This document shows positions 28,363 through 38,200 of a DNA stretch of 64,000 nucleotides, one piece after another. The DNA is taken from contig NC_009675.1 in assembly GCF_000017505.1 (NCBI RefSeq), forward strand, positions 4,530,501 to 4,594,500, read 5' to 3'. Every line of letters starts with the position of its first letter. Position 1 is the stretch's first letter. The DNA is from Anaeromyxobacter sp. Fw109-5. GTDB taxonomy: Bacteria > Myxococcota > Myxococcia > Myxococcales > Anaeromyxobacteraceae. Made by a program: the position numbers and the translations under genes. The notes beneath the pieces were generated by a model, which saw nothing but the letters and a program-made list of their open reading frames with translations, had not been told where the DNA came from and made no database searches.

Positions 28363-28752
28363 GTGAAGCCGAGGGCGCTGCTGCTCGCCGACTCCGACGA
28401 GCTCGCCCGCTCCTGCGAGGGCGCGGGGTTCGAGATCGTCCGCGCGCAGACCGTCGCGGAGGGCCGCGGCCTCGCCGCGCGGGAGCGCTTCGCCATCGTG
28501 GACGCGCGGATCGCCCGGCCGCGCCCGCTCGACGAGGAGCTGCAGCAGCGCGTGGAGGCGTTCTTCGAGCGGCTGCGCGGGCACTCCGCGGACGGGCTCT
28601 ACGACGCCGTCATGCGCGAGGTCGAGCGCCCGCTCATCGCGGGCGCCCTGGCGCGCGCGAACGGCGTGCGCGCCGCCGCGGCCGCCACGCTCGGGATCGA
28701 CCGCGGCACGCTCGTCCGGCGCATGCGCGCGCTCGGGCTGGACGAGCCATGA
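28363..28752 (+). CDS. Fis-type helix-turn-helix protein
   Basis: It has 129 residues from the GTG at 28363. The C-terminal 45 residues resemble the Fis/NtrC HTH domain (VERPLIAGALARANGVRAAAAATLGIDRGTLVRRMRALGL). The N-terminal half (RALLLADSDELARSCEGAGFEIVRAQTVAEGRGLAARERFAIVDARI) reads like a shortened or degenerate receiver domain without an obvious phospho-Asp set. Its stop overlaps the ZIP transporter start (ATGA at 28749-28752). It could regulate this operon. The dusB, Fis-like gene, zip order is reminiscent of dusB-fis. Confidence 0.8.
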   Translation: MKPRALLLADSDELARSCEGAGFEIVRAQTVAEGRGLAARERFAIVDARIARPRPLDEELQQRVEAFFERLRGHSADGLYDAVMREVERPLIAGALARANGVRAAAAATLGIDRGTLVRRMRALGLDEP

Positions 28753-29585
28753 CCGAGCTGCAGTCCCTCCTGCTCTACACCGGCGCGATCCTCGCCGGCG
28801 CCCTCGCGGGCGGCGCCCTCCCGCTCTTCGGCGGGGTCCGCCGTTCGGACGTGCTGCTGTCCTTCTCCGCGGGCGTGATGCTCGGCGCCGCGTTCTTCCA
28901 CATGCTCCCCGAGGCGGTGGAGGCGGGCGGCGCGGGCGCCCTGCCCTTCGTCGTGGTGGGCTTCCTGCTCCTCTACCTGCTGGAGCGGTTCGTGCTCGTG
29001 CACGTGTGCGCCGAGCCCGGCCCCGGCGTCCCCGCCGCGTCCGGCGGGGACGCGCCGGCCGTGGACCCGCAGATCCACGGCGCACCTCGGCACGTCCACG
29101 TCCACGGCGACGCCACCGGCTGCGGCGTCCACACCATCGGGCTCGCCGCGTTCATCGGGATGAGCCTGCACACCATCGTGGACGGGTTCGCGCTCGGCGC
29201 CGCGAACGTCGAGGCGGAGCTCGGGCTGCTGGTCTTCCTCGCCATCCTCGCGCACAAGGTCCCGAACGCCTTCTCGCTGTCGGCCATCCTGCGCGCGGAG
29301 GGTTACTCGCGCCGGCGCGCGCTCGGCATGAACGCGGCGTTCGCGCTGATGGTGCCGGTGGGCGCGGGGCTCTACGTGCTGCTGCGCGAGGCGGTCCACG
29401 TGGAGGCGTTCACCTCCATCGCGCTCGCCGCCAGCGCGGGCACGTTCCTGCACCTGTCGCTCTCGGACATCCTGCCGGACCTGCACCGGCGGGGCGTCGC
29501 GCGCTGGCGCCTCTCGCTCGCCGTCGTCGCCGGGCTGCTCGTCATGTGGTCGCTGCGCTTCCTGCGCGCGGGCCACGGACATTGA
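28749..29585 (+). CDS. ZIP family divalent metal transporter
   Basis: Imports Zn(II), Fe(II) or related ions. It has 278 residues with about eight membrane segments. A His-rich cytosolic loop sits at about 100-125 (RHVHVHGDATGCGVH). The metal path motifs are SLHTIVDGFALGAA in the fourth segment and LAHKVPNAFSLSAIL in the fifth, the GufA/ZIP arrangement. It is translationally coupled to the Fis-type gene. It converges on the histidine kinase at 29629. Confidence 0.92.
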   Translation: MTELQSLLLYTGAILAGALAGGALPLFGGVRRSDVLLSFSAGVMLGAAFFHMLPEAVEAGGAGALPFVVVGFLLLYLLERFVLVHVCAEPGPGVPAASGGDAPAVDPQIHGAPRHVHVHGDATGCGVHTIGLAAFIGMSLHTIVDGFALGAANVEAELGLLVFLAILAHKVPNAFSLSAILRAEGYSRRRALGMNAAFALMVPVGAGLYVLLREAVHVEAFTSIALAASAGTFLHLSLSDILPDLHRRGVARWRLSLAVVAGLLVMWSLRFLRAGHGH

Positions 29586-29628
29586 AGGACGCTGCGCGGT
29601 TCGCGTCGCGAGTGGCGCGTCAGGCGCC

Positions 29629-32226
29629 TCACCGCAGCGGCATCGTCAGCGTGAACACCGTCCGCTCGCCGGGCGCGGAGCGGACCTCCAGCGTGCCGCC
29701 GTGCGCCGTCGCGATGGCGCGCGCGATGAACAGGCCGAGGCCGAGCCCGTCCTTGCCGCCAGCGCGGTCGCGCTCGCCGCGACGGAACGGATCGAAGAGG
29801 GTCGGCAGGAGCGCCGGAGGGATGGGCGCTCCGTCGTTCGCGACCTGGACGATGGCGCGCTCGCCGGCCGCGCGCCACGAGACGTCCACCGTCGAGTCGA
29901 GCGGGCTGTAGTCGAGCGCGTTCGAGAGCAGGTTCGCGATGATCTGGCAGAGGCGGTCCGGATCCCACTCTCCGTGGACCTCCGGCGCGCCGCTCGCCCT
30001 GACATGCCTGCCCGGGTGGGACGCCTCGCACTCCTCGGCCACCGAGCGGCAGAGCGCGCCCAGGTCGGAGGGCTGGCGCCGCAGCGGGATCCCGGTGCCG
30101 GCCCGCACGCGCGCGTAGTCGACGAGGACCGCGATGATCCGCTGCATGCGCTCGGCGTTCCCGGCGATCCGCTCGCCCAGCCGCGTCACCGCCGCGGGAT
30201 CTCCCGCCTGGCGCACCACCAGCCTGGCGGAGGTCGTGATGGCGGAGAGCGGGTTCCGGAGGTCATGGCCGACGATGCCGAGCACGTTCCGCTGGAACTC
30301 GGCGGCCTCGCGCTCGGCGGTGATCTCTCGCACCAGCACGCCGAGCCCGAAGATCTCGTCCTCGACCCGCACCGGGTACCAGCTCTCGACCCAGTGGCGC
30401 AGCCGCCCTGGCGCGGCCGGCGTCTCACCGGAGAGCTCCACGTCGAGCTTCGGCTGGCCGCTGCTCAGCACCTCGCGGAACGCCGCCTCCACCTCGTCGT
30501 TCGGCAGGTCCGGCATCAGCTCGCGCGGGGTGCGACCGGCGTGCGCCGCGGCGGGGAGGCCGTTGATCTCGGCGAGGCTCGGGTTCACCCGCACGAAGCG
30601 CAGCTCGCGGTCGATGAGCCCGATGCCCATGGGCGCGTAGTCGAAGATCGCGTCGAGGGTGGCGCGCGCGCGCTCCTCTCCGACGCGGGCCTGCCGCTCC
30701 GCGTCGAGCAGGCGGGCGCGCTCCAGCGCCTGCGCGCACTGCTGCGCGGCCGCGAGGATGAGCTCGCGCTCCTCGCCGTCGAAGACGCGCGGCTCGTCGA
30801 ACCCGAAGTTCACGACACCGAGCACGCGGTCGCCGACCTTCAGCGGCAGCGCGACCAGCGCGTGCATCCGCGCGGTGTGCGGGGCCCACCTCGGCAGCTC
30901 GGGGAATTGCGCGGAGAGCTGCGCTGCGCCCTCCACCCAGATCGGCTCGCCGCGCCGCACCGCTTCGGCGCCGGGGAGCGGTGCGTCCAGCGGTACGAGA
31001 CGCGCGCGGCCGTGCTCCGCCTCCGCGCCCCCGACGGCGGCGGCGAACTGCAGGCGCACCCCAGCCGCGTCGAGCAGGTACGCGACGGACGACGACGCCC
31101 CGAGCGCCTCCTTCGCCTGCATCACGAGCACCCGGGCGACATCCGACGAGGTGCTCGCTCGCGACAGGGCCGCCGTCACGGCCTGCAGCCGCGCCAGCCG
31201 GTCCCGGGCCTGCAGCGCCCGGCGGCGCTGGGTGCGCTCCGCCTCGAGGAGCTGCGCGCGCCCGAGCGCCTGGGCGCACTGCTCGGCGACGGCGAGGAGG
31301 AAGTCGCGCTCGTCCTGGCCGAAGGCGCGGGGCTCGGCGAACCCCAGCGACAGGGCGCCGAGCACGTACCCGTGCCCGACGAGCGGCATCGCCACGCCCG
31401 CCCGCACCCCGAGCTGGGCGGCCGTCTCCGCGAAGGCCGGGAAGCGCTGGAACTCCTCGACGTTCCCGAGCCAGATCGGCTCGCGCCGGCGCACGACCTC
31501 GGAGACCGGATAGGAGTCCCTGGTCGAGATGCGCGGAAAGCGCCCCCGGACGGCGTGCGCCCCCGACTCCTCGGCGAGGACGAGCTCGTCCCCCTCTAGC
31601 AGGCGCAGCGACCCCGCGCTCGCGCCCGCCGCGACGCGCACCCGGTCGACCACCAGCTGCGCGATCGCCTCGGCGGTGTCGGCGCGCGAGAGCCCCGCGG
31701 TCACCTCCTGGAGGAGCTTGAGCCGGCGCGCGCTCTCCTCCGCCCGCTCCCGCGCGCGCTCCGTCTGCTCCTGTCGATCGCGTGCGTCGCTCATGTCCGT
31801 GATGAGCACGCAGACGCCGCCTCGCGCGCCGACGTCGGGCAGCGGGAAGTACGAGCAGATCCACCCGCGCGCGCGGTCGCCCGGCGGCACCGGCTCGAGC
31901 GGAACGTTCCTCCGCGGCCGACCGGACGCGAGCACCGCGCGCGCGATGGCCTCCGAGCGCTCCACCGCCGCGCGGCGCGGGTCGTCGGGGAGGAGCCGCA
32001 GGATCTCCGCGAGCGAACGGCCGACGTGCGCCTCGGGAGGCAGCCCGTTCATCGCGGCGAGCGCGTCGTTCACGCCGACGAACCGGAGGTCCGCGTCGAA
32101 GACCGCGATCCCCGCCGGCCCGCTCCAGAGCGCGTCCACGAGCGCGTTCTTGAGGTCGCGAACGTTCAAGCTCCCGGGCTCCGCGGCGAGCATCGGCGAT
32201 CCTGCGAGAGGGACGATTCGCTTCAT
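29629..32226 (-). CDS. Sensor histidine kinase, PAS-GAF-GAF-PAS-HisKA-HATPase
   Basis: It has 865 residues and no membrane segment, so it is a soluble multi-input sensor. Residues 25-150 form PAS 1, about 170-330 GAF 1, about 345-510 GAF 2 and about 525-640 PAS 2. The HisKA motif GIVGHDLRNPLSAI has phospho-acceptor His654, and the ATPase has NLLSNALDY and DGLGLGLFIARA. The GAF domains are near repeats of each other (REPIW and FGFDEPR or LGFAEPR blocks). The ATG at 32226 has GAGGAAA before it. No response regulator is adjacent, so it is an orphan kinase. Confidence 0.93.
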   Translation of the reverse strand: MKRIVPLAGSPMLAAEPGSLNVRDLKNALVDALWSGPAGIAVFDADLRFVGVNDALAAMNGLPPEAHVGRSLAEILRLLPDDPRRAAVERSEAIARAVLASGRPRRNVPLEPVPPGDRARGWICSYFPLPDVGARGGVCVLITDMSDARDRQEQTERARERAEESARRLKLLQEVTAGLSRADTAEAIAQLVVDRVRVAAGASAGSLRLLEGDELVLAEESGAHAVRGRFPRISTRDSYPVSEVVRRREPIWLGNVEEFQRFPAFAETAAQLGVRAGVAMPLVGHGYVLGALSLGFAEPRAFGQDERDFLLAVAEQCAQALGRAQLLEAERTQRRRALQARDRLARLQAVTAALSRASTSSDVARVLVMQAKEALGASSSVAYLLDAAGVRLQFAAAVGGAEAEHGRARLVPLDAPLPGAEAVRRGEPIWVEGAAQLSAQFPELPRWAPHTARMHALVALPLKVGDRVLGVVNFGFDEPRVFDGEERELILAAAQQCAQALERARLLDAERQARVGEERARATLDAIFDYAPMGIGLIDRELRFVRVNPSLAEINGLPAAAHAGRTPRELMPDLPNDEVEAAFREVLSSGQPKLDVELSGETPAAPGRLRHWVESWYPVRVEDEIFGLGVLVREITAEREAAEFQRNVLGIVGHDLRNPLSAITTSARLVVRQAGDPAAVTRLGERIAGNAERMQRIIAVLVDYARVRAGTGIPLRRQPSDLGALCRSVAEECEASHPGRHVRASGAPEVHGEWDPDRLCQIIANLLSNALDYSPLDSTVDVSWRAAGERAIVQVANDGAPIPPALLPTLFDPFRRGERDRAGGKDGLGLGLFIARAIATAHGGTLEVRSAPGERTVFTLTMPLR

Positions 32227-32390
32227 TTTCCTCGCTCGGCGGCGGCGCGGCGCGCCCACCGACGCGACGACCCCAACGGAGTCGGCGCGGCGCCCGCGCG
32301 TCCCACGGGAGCGCGAGGCCGGCCGACATCGGGCTCGTGGAATGGCGCCCGGGGCGGCAGCGCGCATCGGGTGTTCACCCGATGCGACGA

Positions 32391-33752
32391 TCAGGCGCAG
32401 CGCAGCGCCTCGGCGAGCGCGCGCGGACCGGCCCGGAAGACCTCGAGCGCCTCGTCGGCGGGCGAGCGCCCGGACGTCGCGCGCTCCACGAGCGGCGCGA
32501 GCCAGACGCGCTCGTCCTCCCCGCGCTCGCCGCAGCAGCGCTGGCGGCAGAGCCCCCCCGCGGCGACGTCGAGGAGCCCGCGGGCGATCTCCTGGATCGA
32601 CCGGCCGTCCGGCGCGCGCCCGGCGAGCGCCTCGCGACCGGCCGTGCGCATGAACGCACGGCGCTCGGCGATCGTGAAGGCCTCCACGCTCTCCCACGCC
32701 GCGGCGCGCGCCTGGCGGTCGTAGAGGACTCCCTTCCAGAAGGCCAGCAGCGCCTTGGCCATCGCCGGCGAGCACGCGTCGGCCGCCCGCACCTCGACGA
32801 CGCCCTTCACGCGCACCTCGGGGAACACGGTCGTGAGGTGGTCCTCCCAGTCCGACAGCGTCGCGCGCTCCCCCTCGAGCCCCTCGGCGAGGAACCGCCG
32901 GAAGGTCCGTCCGCCCGTCTCGCGGTAGGCGCCCGCGCGCCGCAGGAAGATCATCGGCACGTCGAGCGCCCACTCGACGTAACGGCGGTACGGCTCCGCC
33001 TGGAAGCCGGGCTCGAACGCGAACGGCAGGAGGCCGGAGCGCGCGGGATCGGTCTCCTCCCACACCGCCGTGCGGTAGCTCTTCCAGCCGATCTCGCGCC
33101 CCTGCACGATCGGGCTGTTCGCGTAGAGCGCGGTCACCGCCGGCTGGATCGCGAGCGCCACGCGGAGCTTCTCCGCGAGATCCTTCTCTCCGGAGAAGTC
33201 GAAGGACGCCTGCGCGGAGGCGGTCATCGCCATCATGTCCGGCGCGAGGCGCCCGCGCGCCGAGAGGAACGGCCGCATGATCTTGTAGCGGTTCTTGGGC
33301 ATCCACGGCGTGGTGGCGGGGGTCCCCCAGGGCCGGTAGCCGACGGCGAGGAACTCGACCCCGAGATCGCGCGCCAGCGCGGCGCACTTCTCGATGTGCC
33401 GGTCGAGCTCCGCCGCCACCACGTGCACGTCCGCGAAGGGGCGCCCGGACAGCTCGAGCTGTCCCCCCGGCTCGATCGAGATCGTGAGGCCGTCGTTCTG
33501 GGACGCGATGATGCGTCCCTCCTCCTCGAAGGGCTCGTAGCCGAAGCGCGTGAAGCCGCGCAGCACGGCGCCGACGCCGTCCGGCCCCTCGTACGGGACG
33601 GGGTCGAGGGTGCCGGCGCGCAGCATCAGCTTCTCGTGCTCGAGGCCCACCTTCCACCCTTCGCGGGGCCGCTCGCGCGCGCGGAACCACGCGACGAGAT
33701 CCTCGACTCCGGTGACGACGGGTGACTCGTGGGTGCGGGCGTCGAGCGACAT
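32391..33752 (-). CDS. gshA: Glutamate--cysteine ligase, plant/proteobacterial type
   Basis: Makes gamma-glutamylcysteine, the first step of glutathione synthesis. It has 453 residues, the normal size for this class. The N-terminus has WKVGLEHEKLMLR, followed by EPGGQLELSG and the substrate region with MTASAQASFDFSG. The family usually carries regulatory cysteines; here a Cys-rich CRQRCC segment lies near the C-terminus. The ATG at 33752 is preceded by TATACAG about 9 bp upstream. It neighbours a LuxR-type regulator gene on the same strand. Confidence 0.9.
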   Translation of the reverse strand: MSLDARTHESPVVTGVEDLVAWFRARERPREGWKVGLEHEKLMLRAGTLDPVPYEGPDGVGAVLRGFTRFGYEPFEEEGRIIASQNDGLTISIEPGGQLELSGRPFADVHVVAAELDRHIEKCAALARDLGVEFLAVGYRPWGTPATTPWMPKNRYKIMRPFLSARGRLAPDMMAMTASAQASFDFSGEKDLAEKLRVALAIQPAVTALYANSPIVQGREIGWKSYRTAVWEETDPARSGLLPFAFEPGFQAEPYRRYVEWALDVPMIFLRRAGAYRETGGRTFRRFLAEGLEGERATLSDWEDHLTTVFPEVRVKGVVEVRAADACSPAMAKALLAFWKGVLYDRQARAAAWESVEAFTIAERRAFMRTAGREALAGRAPDGRSIQEIARGLLDVAAGGLCRQRCCGERGEDERVWLAPLVERATSGRSPADEALEVFRAGPRALAEALRCA

Positions 33753-33819
33753 GCGGCCGGACTGTATAACGGCGCACCGCCCGGTCCCCCCACGGAAAGC
33801 TTCCGCCCGGGCTCGGTCG

Positions 33820-34446
33820 CTACCGCCCGTCCGCCGCGCCCTCGCGCGTGGCCGCGCCGCCCGGGGCGGACGCGAGCAGGTCCTCGAGGAAGAACGCCGC
33901 CAGCTCGGCGCGACCGGCCAGCCCGGCCTTGCGGTACACGGACAGCGCTTGCTGGCGGACCGTCCGCTCGCTCGTCCGTCGGACCTCCGCGATCTCCTTG
34001 CTGGCGAGCCCCTTGAGGAGCAGCAGCGCGATCTCGCGCTCTGCGGGCGAGAGCTCCCAGCGGGTGAGCTGGTGGTCGATGGCGGCGCCGAGCCCACGCA
34101 GGTGCTCGTCCGCCTCCGCCCTGAAGCGGGCCGCCTCCGCTCGCGCCCGGCCGAGATCCACCTGGAGAGCGCCCGCCTGGCGCCGCGCGGCAGAGAGCTG
34201 GCGCCACAGCAGGAGGGTCCCGAGGAGGGCCGCGGCCATCGCCGCGAGCTCGACGAGCAGGTGCGCGGGCGAGCCGCCCGCCCGGGCGTCGGCCACCACG
34301 TCGACGCCGACGAGGAGCGCGACGCCGAGGAGGATCGCGGCCGGAACGGCCAGCGCGGCGGGGCGCACCGCCCCGTCATCCGACGCAGCGAAGCGCGCCA
34401 GCCCCCTCATCCCGCTGGGGTTTTCGTCGTGCGTCATCCGTCGCAT
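33820..34446 (-). CDS. Membrane-anchored LuxR-type transcriptional regulator
   Basis: It has about 208 residues from the ATG at 34446 (alternatives: ATG at 34437, GTG at 34491). Two membrane segments lie near the N-terminus (VPAAILLGVALLVGVDVVA and LVELAAMAAALLGTLLLW). A coiled linker (QAGALQVDLGRARAEAARFRAEAD) leads to a C-terminal LuxR/GerE HTH (WELSPAEREIALLLLKGLASKEIAEVRRTSERTVRQQALSVYRKAG). The lack of a receiver domain and the membrane anchor suggest it senses a membrane or periplasmic signal. It diverges from the DUF2231 gene. Confidence 0.85.
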   Translation of the reverse strand: MRRMTHDENPSGMRGLARFAASDDGAVRPAALAVPAAILLGVALLVGVDVVADARAGGSPAHLLVELAAMAAALLGTLLLWRQLSAARRQAGALQVDLGRARAEAARFRAEADEHLRGLGAAIDHQLTRWELSPAEREIALLLLKGLASKEIAEVRRTSERTVRQQALSVYRKAGLAGRAELAAFFLEDLLASAPGGAATREGAADGR

Positions 34447-34503
34447 GGCCGCCGCGGTCGCGGGCGCCAAAGGTCCGAAGCGAACCGTCACCGGAGAACG
34501 AGC

Positions 34504-35016
34504 ATGTCGACCCTACCGCTGCACCCCGCCTTCGTCCACCTGCCCCTCGGGCTCGCGCTGGCGGTCCCGCTGGTCGCGCTCGGGCTGGCCCTCGCGCACC
34601 TCCGCGGCCGCGTCCCGAGGAGCGGGTTCGCCATCCTGCTCGGCCTCCAGGCCCTCCTCGTCGCCTCCGGCGTCGTCGCCCTCCAGCTGGGGGAGCGCGA
34701 CGAGCACCGCGTCGAGGCCATCGTCGCCGAGCGGGTGATCGAGGCCCACGAGGAGCGCGCGGAGGCGTTCCTGTGGGCTGCGGGCGCGGTGCTCGCCGCC
34801 GCGGCGGCGCTCCTGCTCGTTCCCCCGCGCCTCGCCCGCGGGCTCTCGGCCGCGGTCGCGCTCGCCACGATCGGCGTCGCCGCGCTCGCCGTCCGGACCG
34901 GGGAGGCGGGCGGCGAGATCGTCTACACCCACGGCGGCGCGAGCGCGTTCGCGCCCGGCGCGGCTCCCACGGGCGTCGCCGCCCGCGCCGCGCACGGCGA
35001 GCGGGACGACGAATGA
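34504..35016 (+). CDS. DUF2231-type membrane protein
   Basis: It has 170 residues with four predicted membrane segments. The N-terminus HPAFVHLPLGLALAVPLVALGLALAHL matches the DUF2231 signature of His and Pro in the first helix, a family often considered a predicted heme- or quinol-linked membrane protein. The C-terminus is a short periplasmic tail. The start is divergent from the membrane LuxR regulator by about 60 bp, which suggests the regulator controls it. Confidence 0.8.
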   Translation: MSTLPLHPAFVHLPLGLALAVPLVALGLALAHLRGRVPRSGFAILLGLQALLVASGVVALQLGERDEHRVEAIVAERVIEAHEERAEAFLWAAGAVLAAAAALLLVPPRLARGLSAAVALATIGVAALAVRTGEAGGEIVYTHGGASAFAPGAAPTGVAARAAHGERDDE

Positions 35017-35140
35017 CGGCCGGCGCGACCTGCCGGGGCGGGAAGCGTCCACCTGCGCCCACCGACCACCCTGTGGGCTGCGGGCATGAAACCGTCCCCT
35101 GGGCGTTCTGCGGTATGGGGTCGGGGGCGGACCGTTCTGC

Positions 35141-35169
35141 TTGCGGACCCCTCCCCCCCACCCTATCCT
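35141..35169 (+). promoter_or_regulatory. Promoter for the S41 protease
   Basis: TTGCGG (35141-35146), 17 bp, TATCCT (35164-35169). The start codon at 35233 is 63 bp after the -10 box, leaving a leader of about 55 bases. Confidence 0.5.
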
Positions 35170-35232
35170 CGGACGATACGTAGGTTTTCTCGCTTGCCCG
35201 ATCCCAGACCCCCTACGCCCAGGCGCCCCCGC

Positions 35233-38200
35233 ATGATCCGCCCGTTCCGGCTGCTCACCACCCTCGCGGCCACGGCCGCCCTGGCGCTCGGCGTCACCGT
35301 CCGGTTCGTGCGGGCGGAGCCCGACGCCGCCCCCGCGGTCGCGTACCGCGGCGCCGTGCCGGCCCACGCGAAGGCCGACGCCGCCGGCGAGTACCGGCTC
35401 GATCGCCTGCCGATCCTCTCCCAGGTGATCCTGAAGGTGAAGGACAACTACGTGGACCCCGCGCGGTTCGACCCGAAGAAGATGGTCGTGGCGTCGCTGG
35501 AGTCCGTCGAGCGAGCCGTCGCGGAGGTGATGGTCCAGGGCGACGAGAAGTCGCCCAAGCTGACGCTCACCGTCGGGTCGTCGCAGCGGGACCTGGACCT
35601 CACGGGCGTGGACTCGATCTGGAAGATCCGCCTCGTGCTGGGCGAGGCGATGGGCTTCATCCAGGACCACCTCGTCGCGCACAAGGAGCTGAAGGACATC
35701 GAGTACGCGGCGGTGGCCGGGCTGCTCTCCACCCTCGATCCGCACACGAACCTCCTCGAGCCGAAGTACTTCAAGGAGATGAAGCTCCAGACCCGCGGCG
35801 AGTTCGGCGGGCTCGGCTTCGTCATCGCCATGCGCGACGGGAACCTCACCGTCGTGAAGGTGCTCAAGAACACGCCGGCGCAGCGCGCCGGCATCAAGGC
35901 GAAGGACGTCATCGCTCGCATCGAGGAGCAGTCCACCGTCAACATGGACCTGCAGGACGCGGTGGATCGGCTGCGCGGCAAGCCGCAGACGAAGATCTCG
36001 ATCACCGTCCAGCGCAAGGGCGCCGAGGCGCGCAAGCTGAGCCTGCTGCGGGAGGTCATCAACGTCGAGACCGTCGCGCAGGCGAAGCTGCTCGAGGGCA
36101 ACGTCGGCTACGTGCGGCTCTCGCAGTTCTCCGCCAACACCACCCGCGACCTCCTCGGCGCGCTCCAGCAGCAGCGGGCCCAGGCGGGCGGCAAGCTCGA
36201 GGGGCTCGTCCTCGACCTGCGCGGGAACCCGGGCGGCCTGCTCGAGCAGGCGATCCAGGTCTCGGACCTCTTCCTCTCGCAGGGCGTCATCGTGAAGACG
36301 GTGGGCGGCGGCGACCGGCAGCGCATCCACGAGGTGAAGGAGGCGAGCAGCGACGCGAGCGACCTCGCGACGCTCCCCCTGGTCGTCATCGTGAACAACA
36401 GCTCCGCCTCGGCGAGCGAGATCGTGGCGGGGGCGCTCAAGAACAACGACCGCGCGCTCGTCATCGGGCGCCAGACCTTCGGCAAGGGCTCGGTGCAGGT
36501 CCTCGACGACCTCGACGACCCCACCGGCTCGGGCGAGCAGTCGGCGCTGAAGCTCACCATCGCGCAGTACCTCACCCCGGGTGACCTCTCCATCCAGGAG
36601 GTCGGCATCACGCCCGACGTGCTGCTCCTCCCCGGCCGCGCGCTGAAGGAGCAGGTGAACTTCTTCGCGCCGCCGCGCTCGATGGGCGAGGCGGATCTCG
36701 ACGGCCACCTGATGAACCCGGGCGGCGCGGGGCCCGCCGAGGTCGCGAAGGCCGAGGCGAAGAAGCGGCGCGTCGAGAAGGCGCCGCTCGAGCTGCGCTA
36801 CCTGCTCGACGAGAAGGAGGACCAGGTCGCGAAGGCGCTGAAGCGCGACCTCGCAGGCGACGCCGCCGCGGCCCACGAGGACGTGTTCGAGCTCACGCCC
36901 GAGCAGGTCGAGGACGAGGAGGCGGAGGCGGATCCCGACCGGCTCGTGGAGGACTACCAGATCCGGTTCGCCCGCGAGCTCCTGAAGCGCGCGCCGCAGC
37001 CCGCGCGCGCCCGCCTGATGGAGTCGGCGAAGGCGCTCGTGGCGGAGCGGCAGGCGCAGGAGGACGAGCGGCTCGAGAAGCGGCTGCGCGAGCTCGGCGT
37101 CGACTGGACCGCCGAGGCGCCGGCGGGCCGCGGCACGCCGCGCCCGGTCGTCACGCTCACCCCGGCGCCCGGGAAGGATCACCGCGCCGGCGAGACGGTC
37201 TCCTGGACGGTGACGGTGGAGAACAAGGGCGACGCGCCCTTCCGCCGGCTCCGCGCCTGGACCACCGCCGAGAAGAACGCGCTGCTCGATCGGCGCGAGT
37301 TCGTGTTCGGCAACGTGCCGCCCGGCCAGCGCCGGAGCTGGACCGTGCCGCTCAAGCTGCCGAAGGGGATGGACAGCCGGCGCGACGAGATCACGCTCCA
37401 CTTCGAGGAGGACGGCGGACACGCGCCCGCCGACCTCCTGACGAGCGTCGGCGTGGTGGAGGTCGCGAAGCCGGTGTTCGCCTTCAGCGTGCAGATCGAC
37501 GACCGCCAGTTCGGCAACGGCGACGGGCTCGCGCAGCGCGGAGAGACCTTCGACGTGCGCCTCGACGTGCGGAACGCCGGGACCGGCGCCGCCGGCGACA
37601 AGACCTGGGTGTCCTTGAAGAACCTCGGCGACGAGAAGCTCTTCGTGAAGAAGGGGCGCGAGAGCCTCGGCGCGCTCAAGCCGGGCGAGACGAAGTCGGC
37701 GCGCATGGAGGTCGAGCTCCGCCGCGGCTCCAAGAGCGACACGCTCCCGATCCGCGTGATGATCGTCGACGAGAAGATGGAGGAGTACGTCTCGGAGAAG
37801 CTCGACTGGCCGATCGCGAAGGACGAGCAGGCCCGGACGCCGGCCTCGGGCGCGATCCGCGTCGAGGTGGCCGAGGCGACGCTCCGCTCCGGCGCGAGCG
37901 CGGCGGCGCCGGCGATCGCGACCGCGAGGCGCGGGGCGCTCATGCCGGTGGACGCGAAGATCGGCGAGTTCTTCCGGGTCGAGTGGCAGAAGGGCCGGTT
38001 CGCCTTCGTCCCCGACTCCGAGGTCCGCGCCGCCCGCGGCACGCGCTCCGGGACGATCGCCGCCGCGTGGCAGCGGGAGCCGCCGCGCATCGCCCTCGTG
38101 CCGGACCCGCAGCGGGGCGCGCCGGTCGTCGAGGGGGACAGCTGGAAGCTCCAGGGCAGCGCGCTCGTGCCGCCGTCGGCGGACCCCGACGCGCGCCTGC

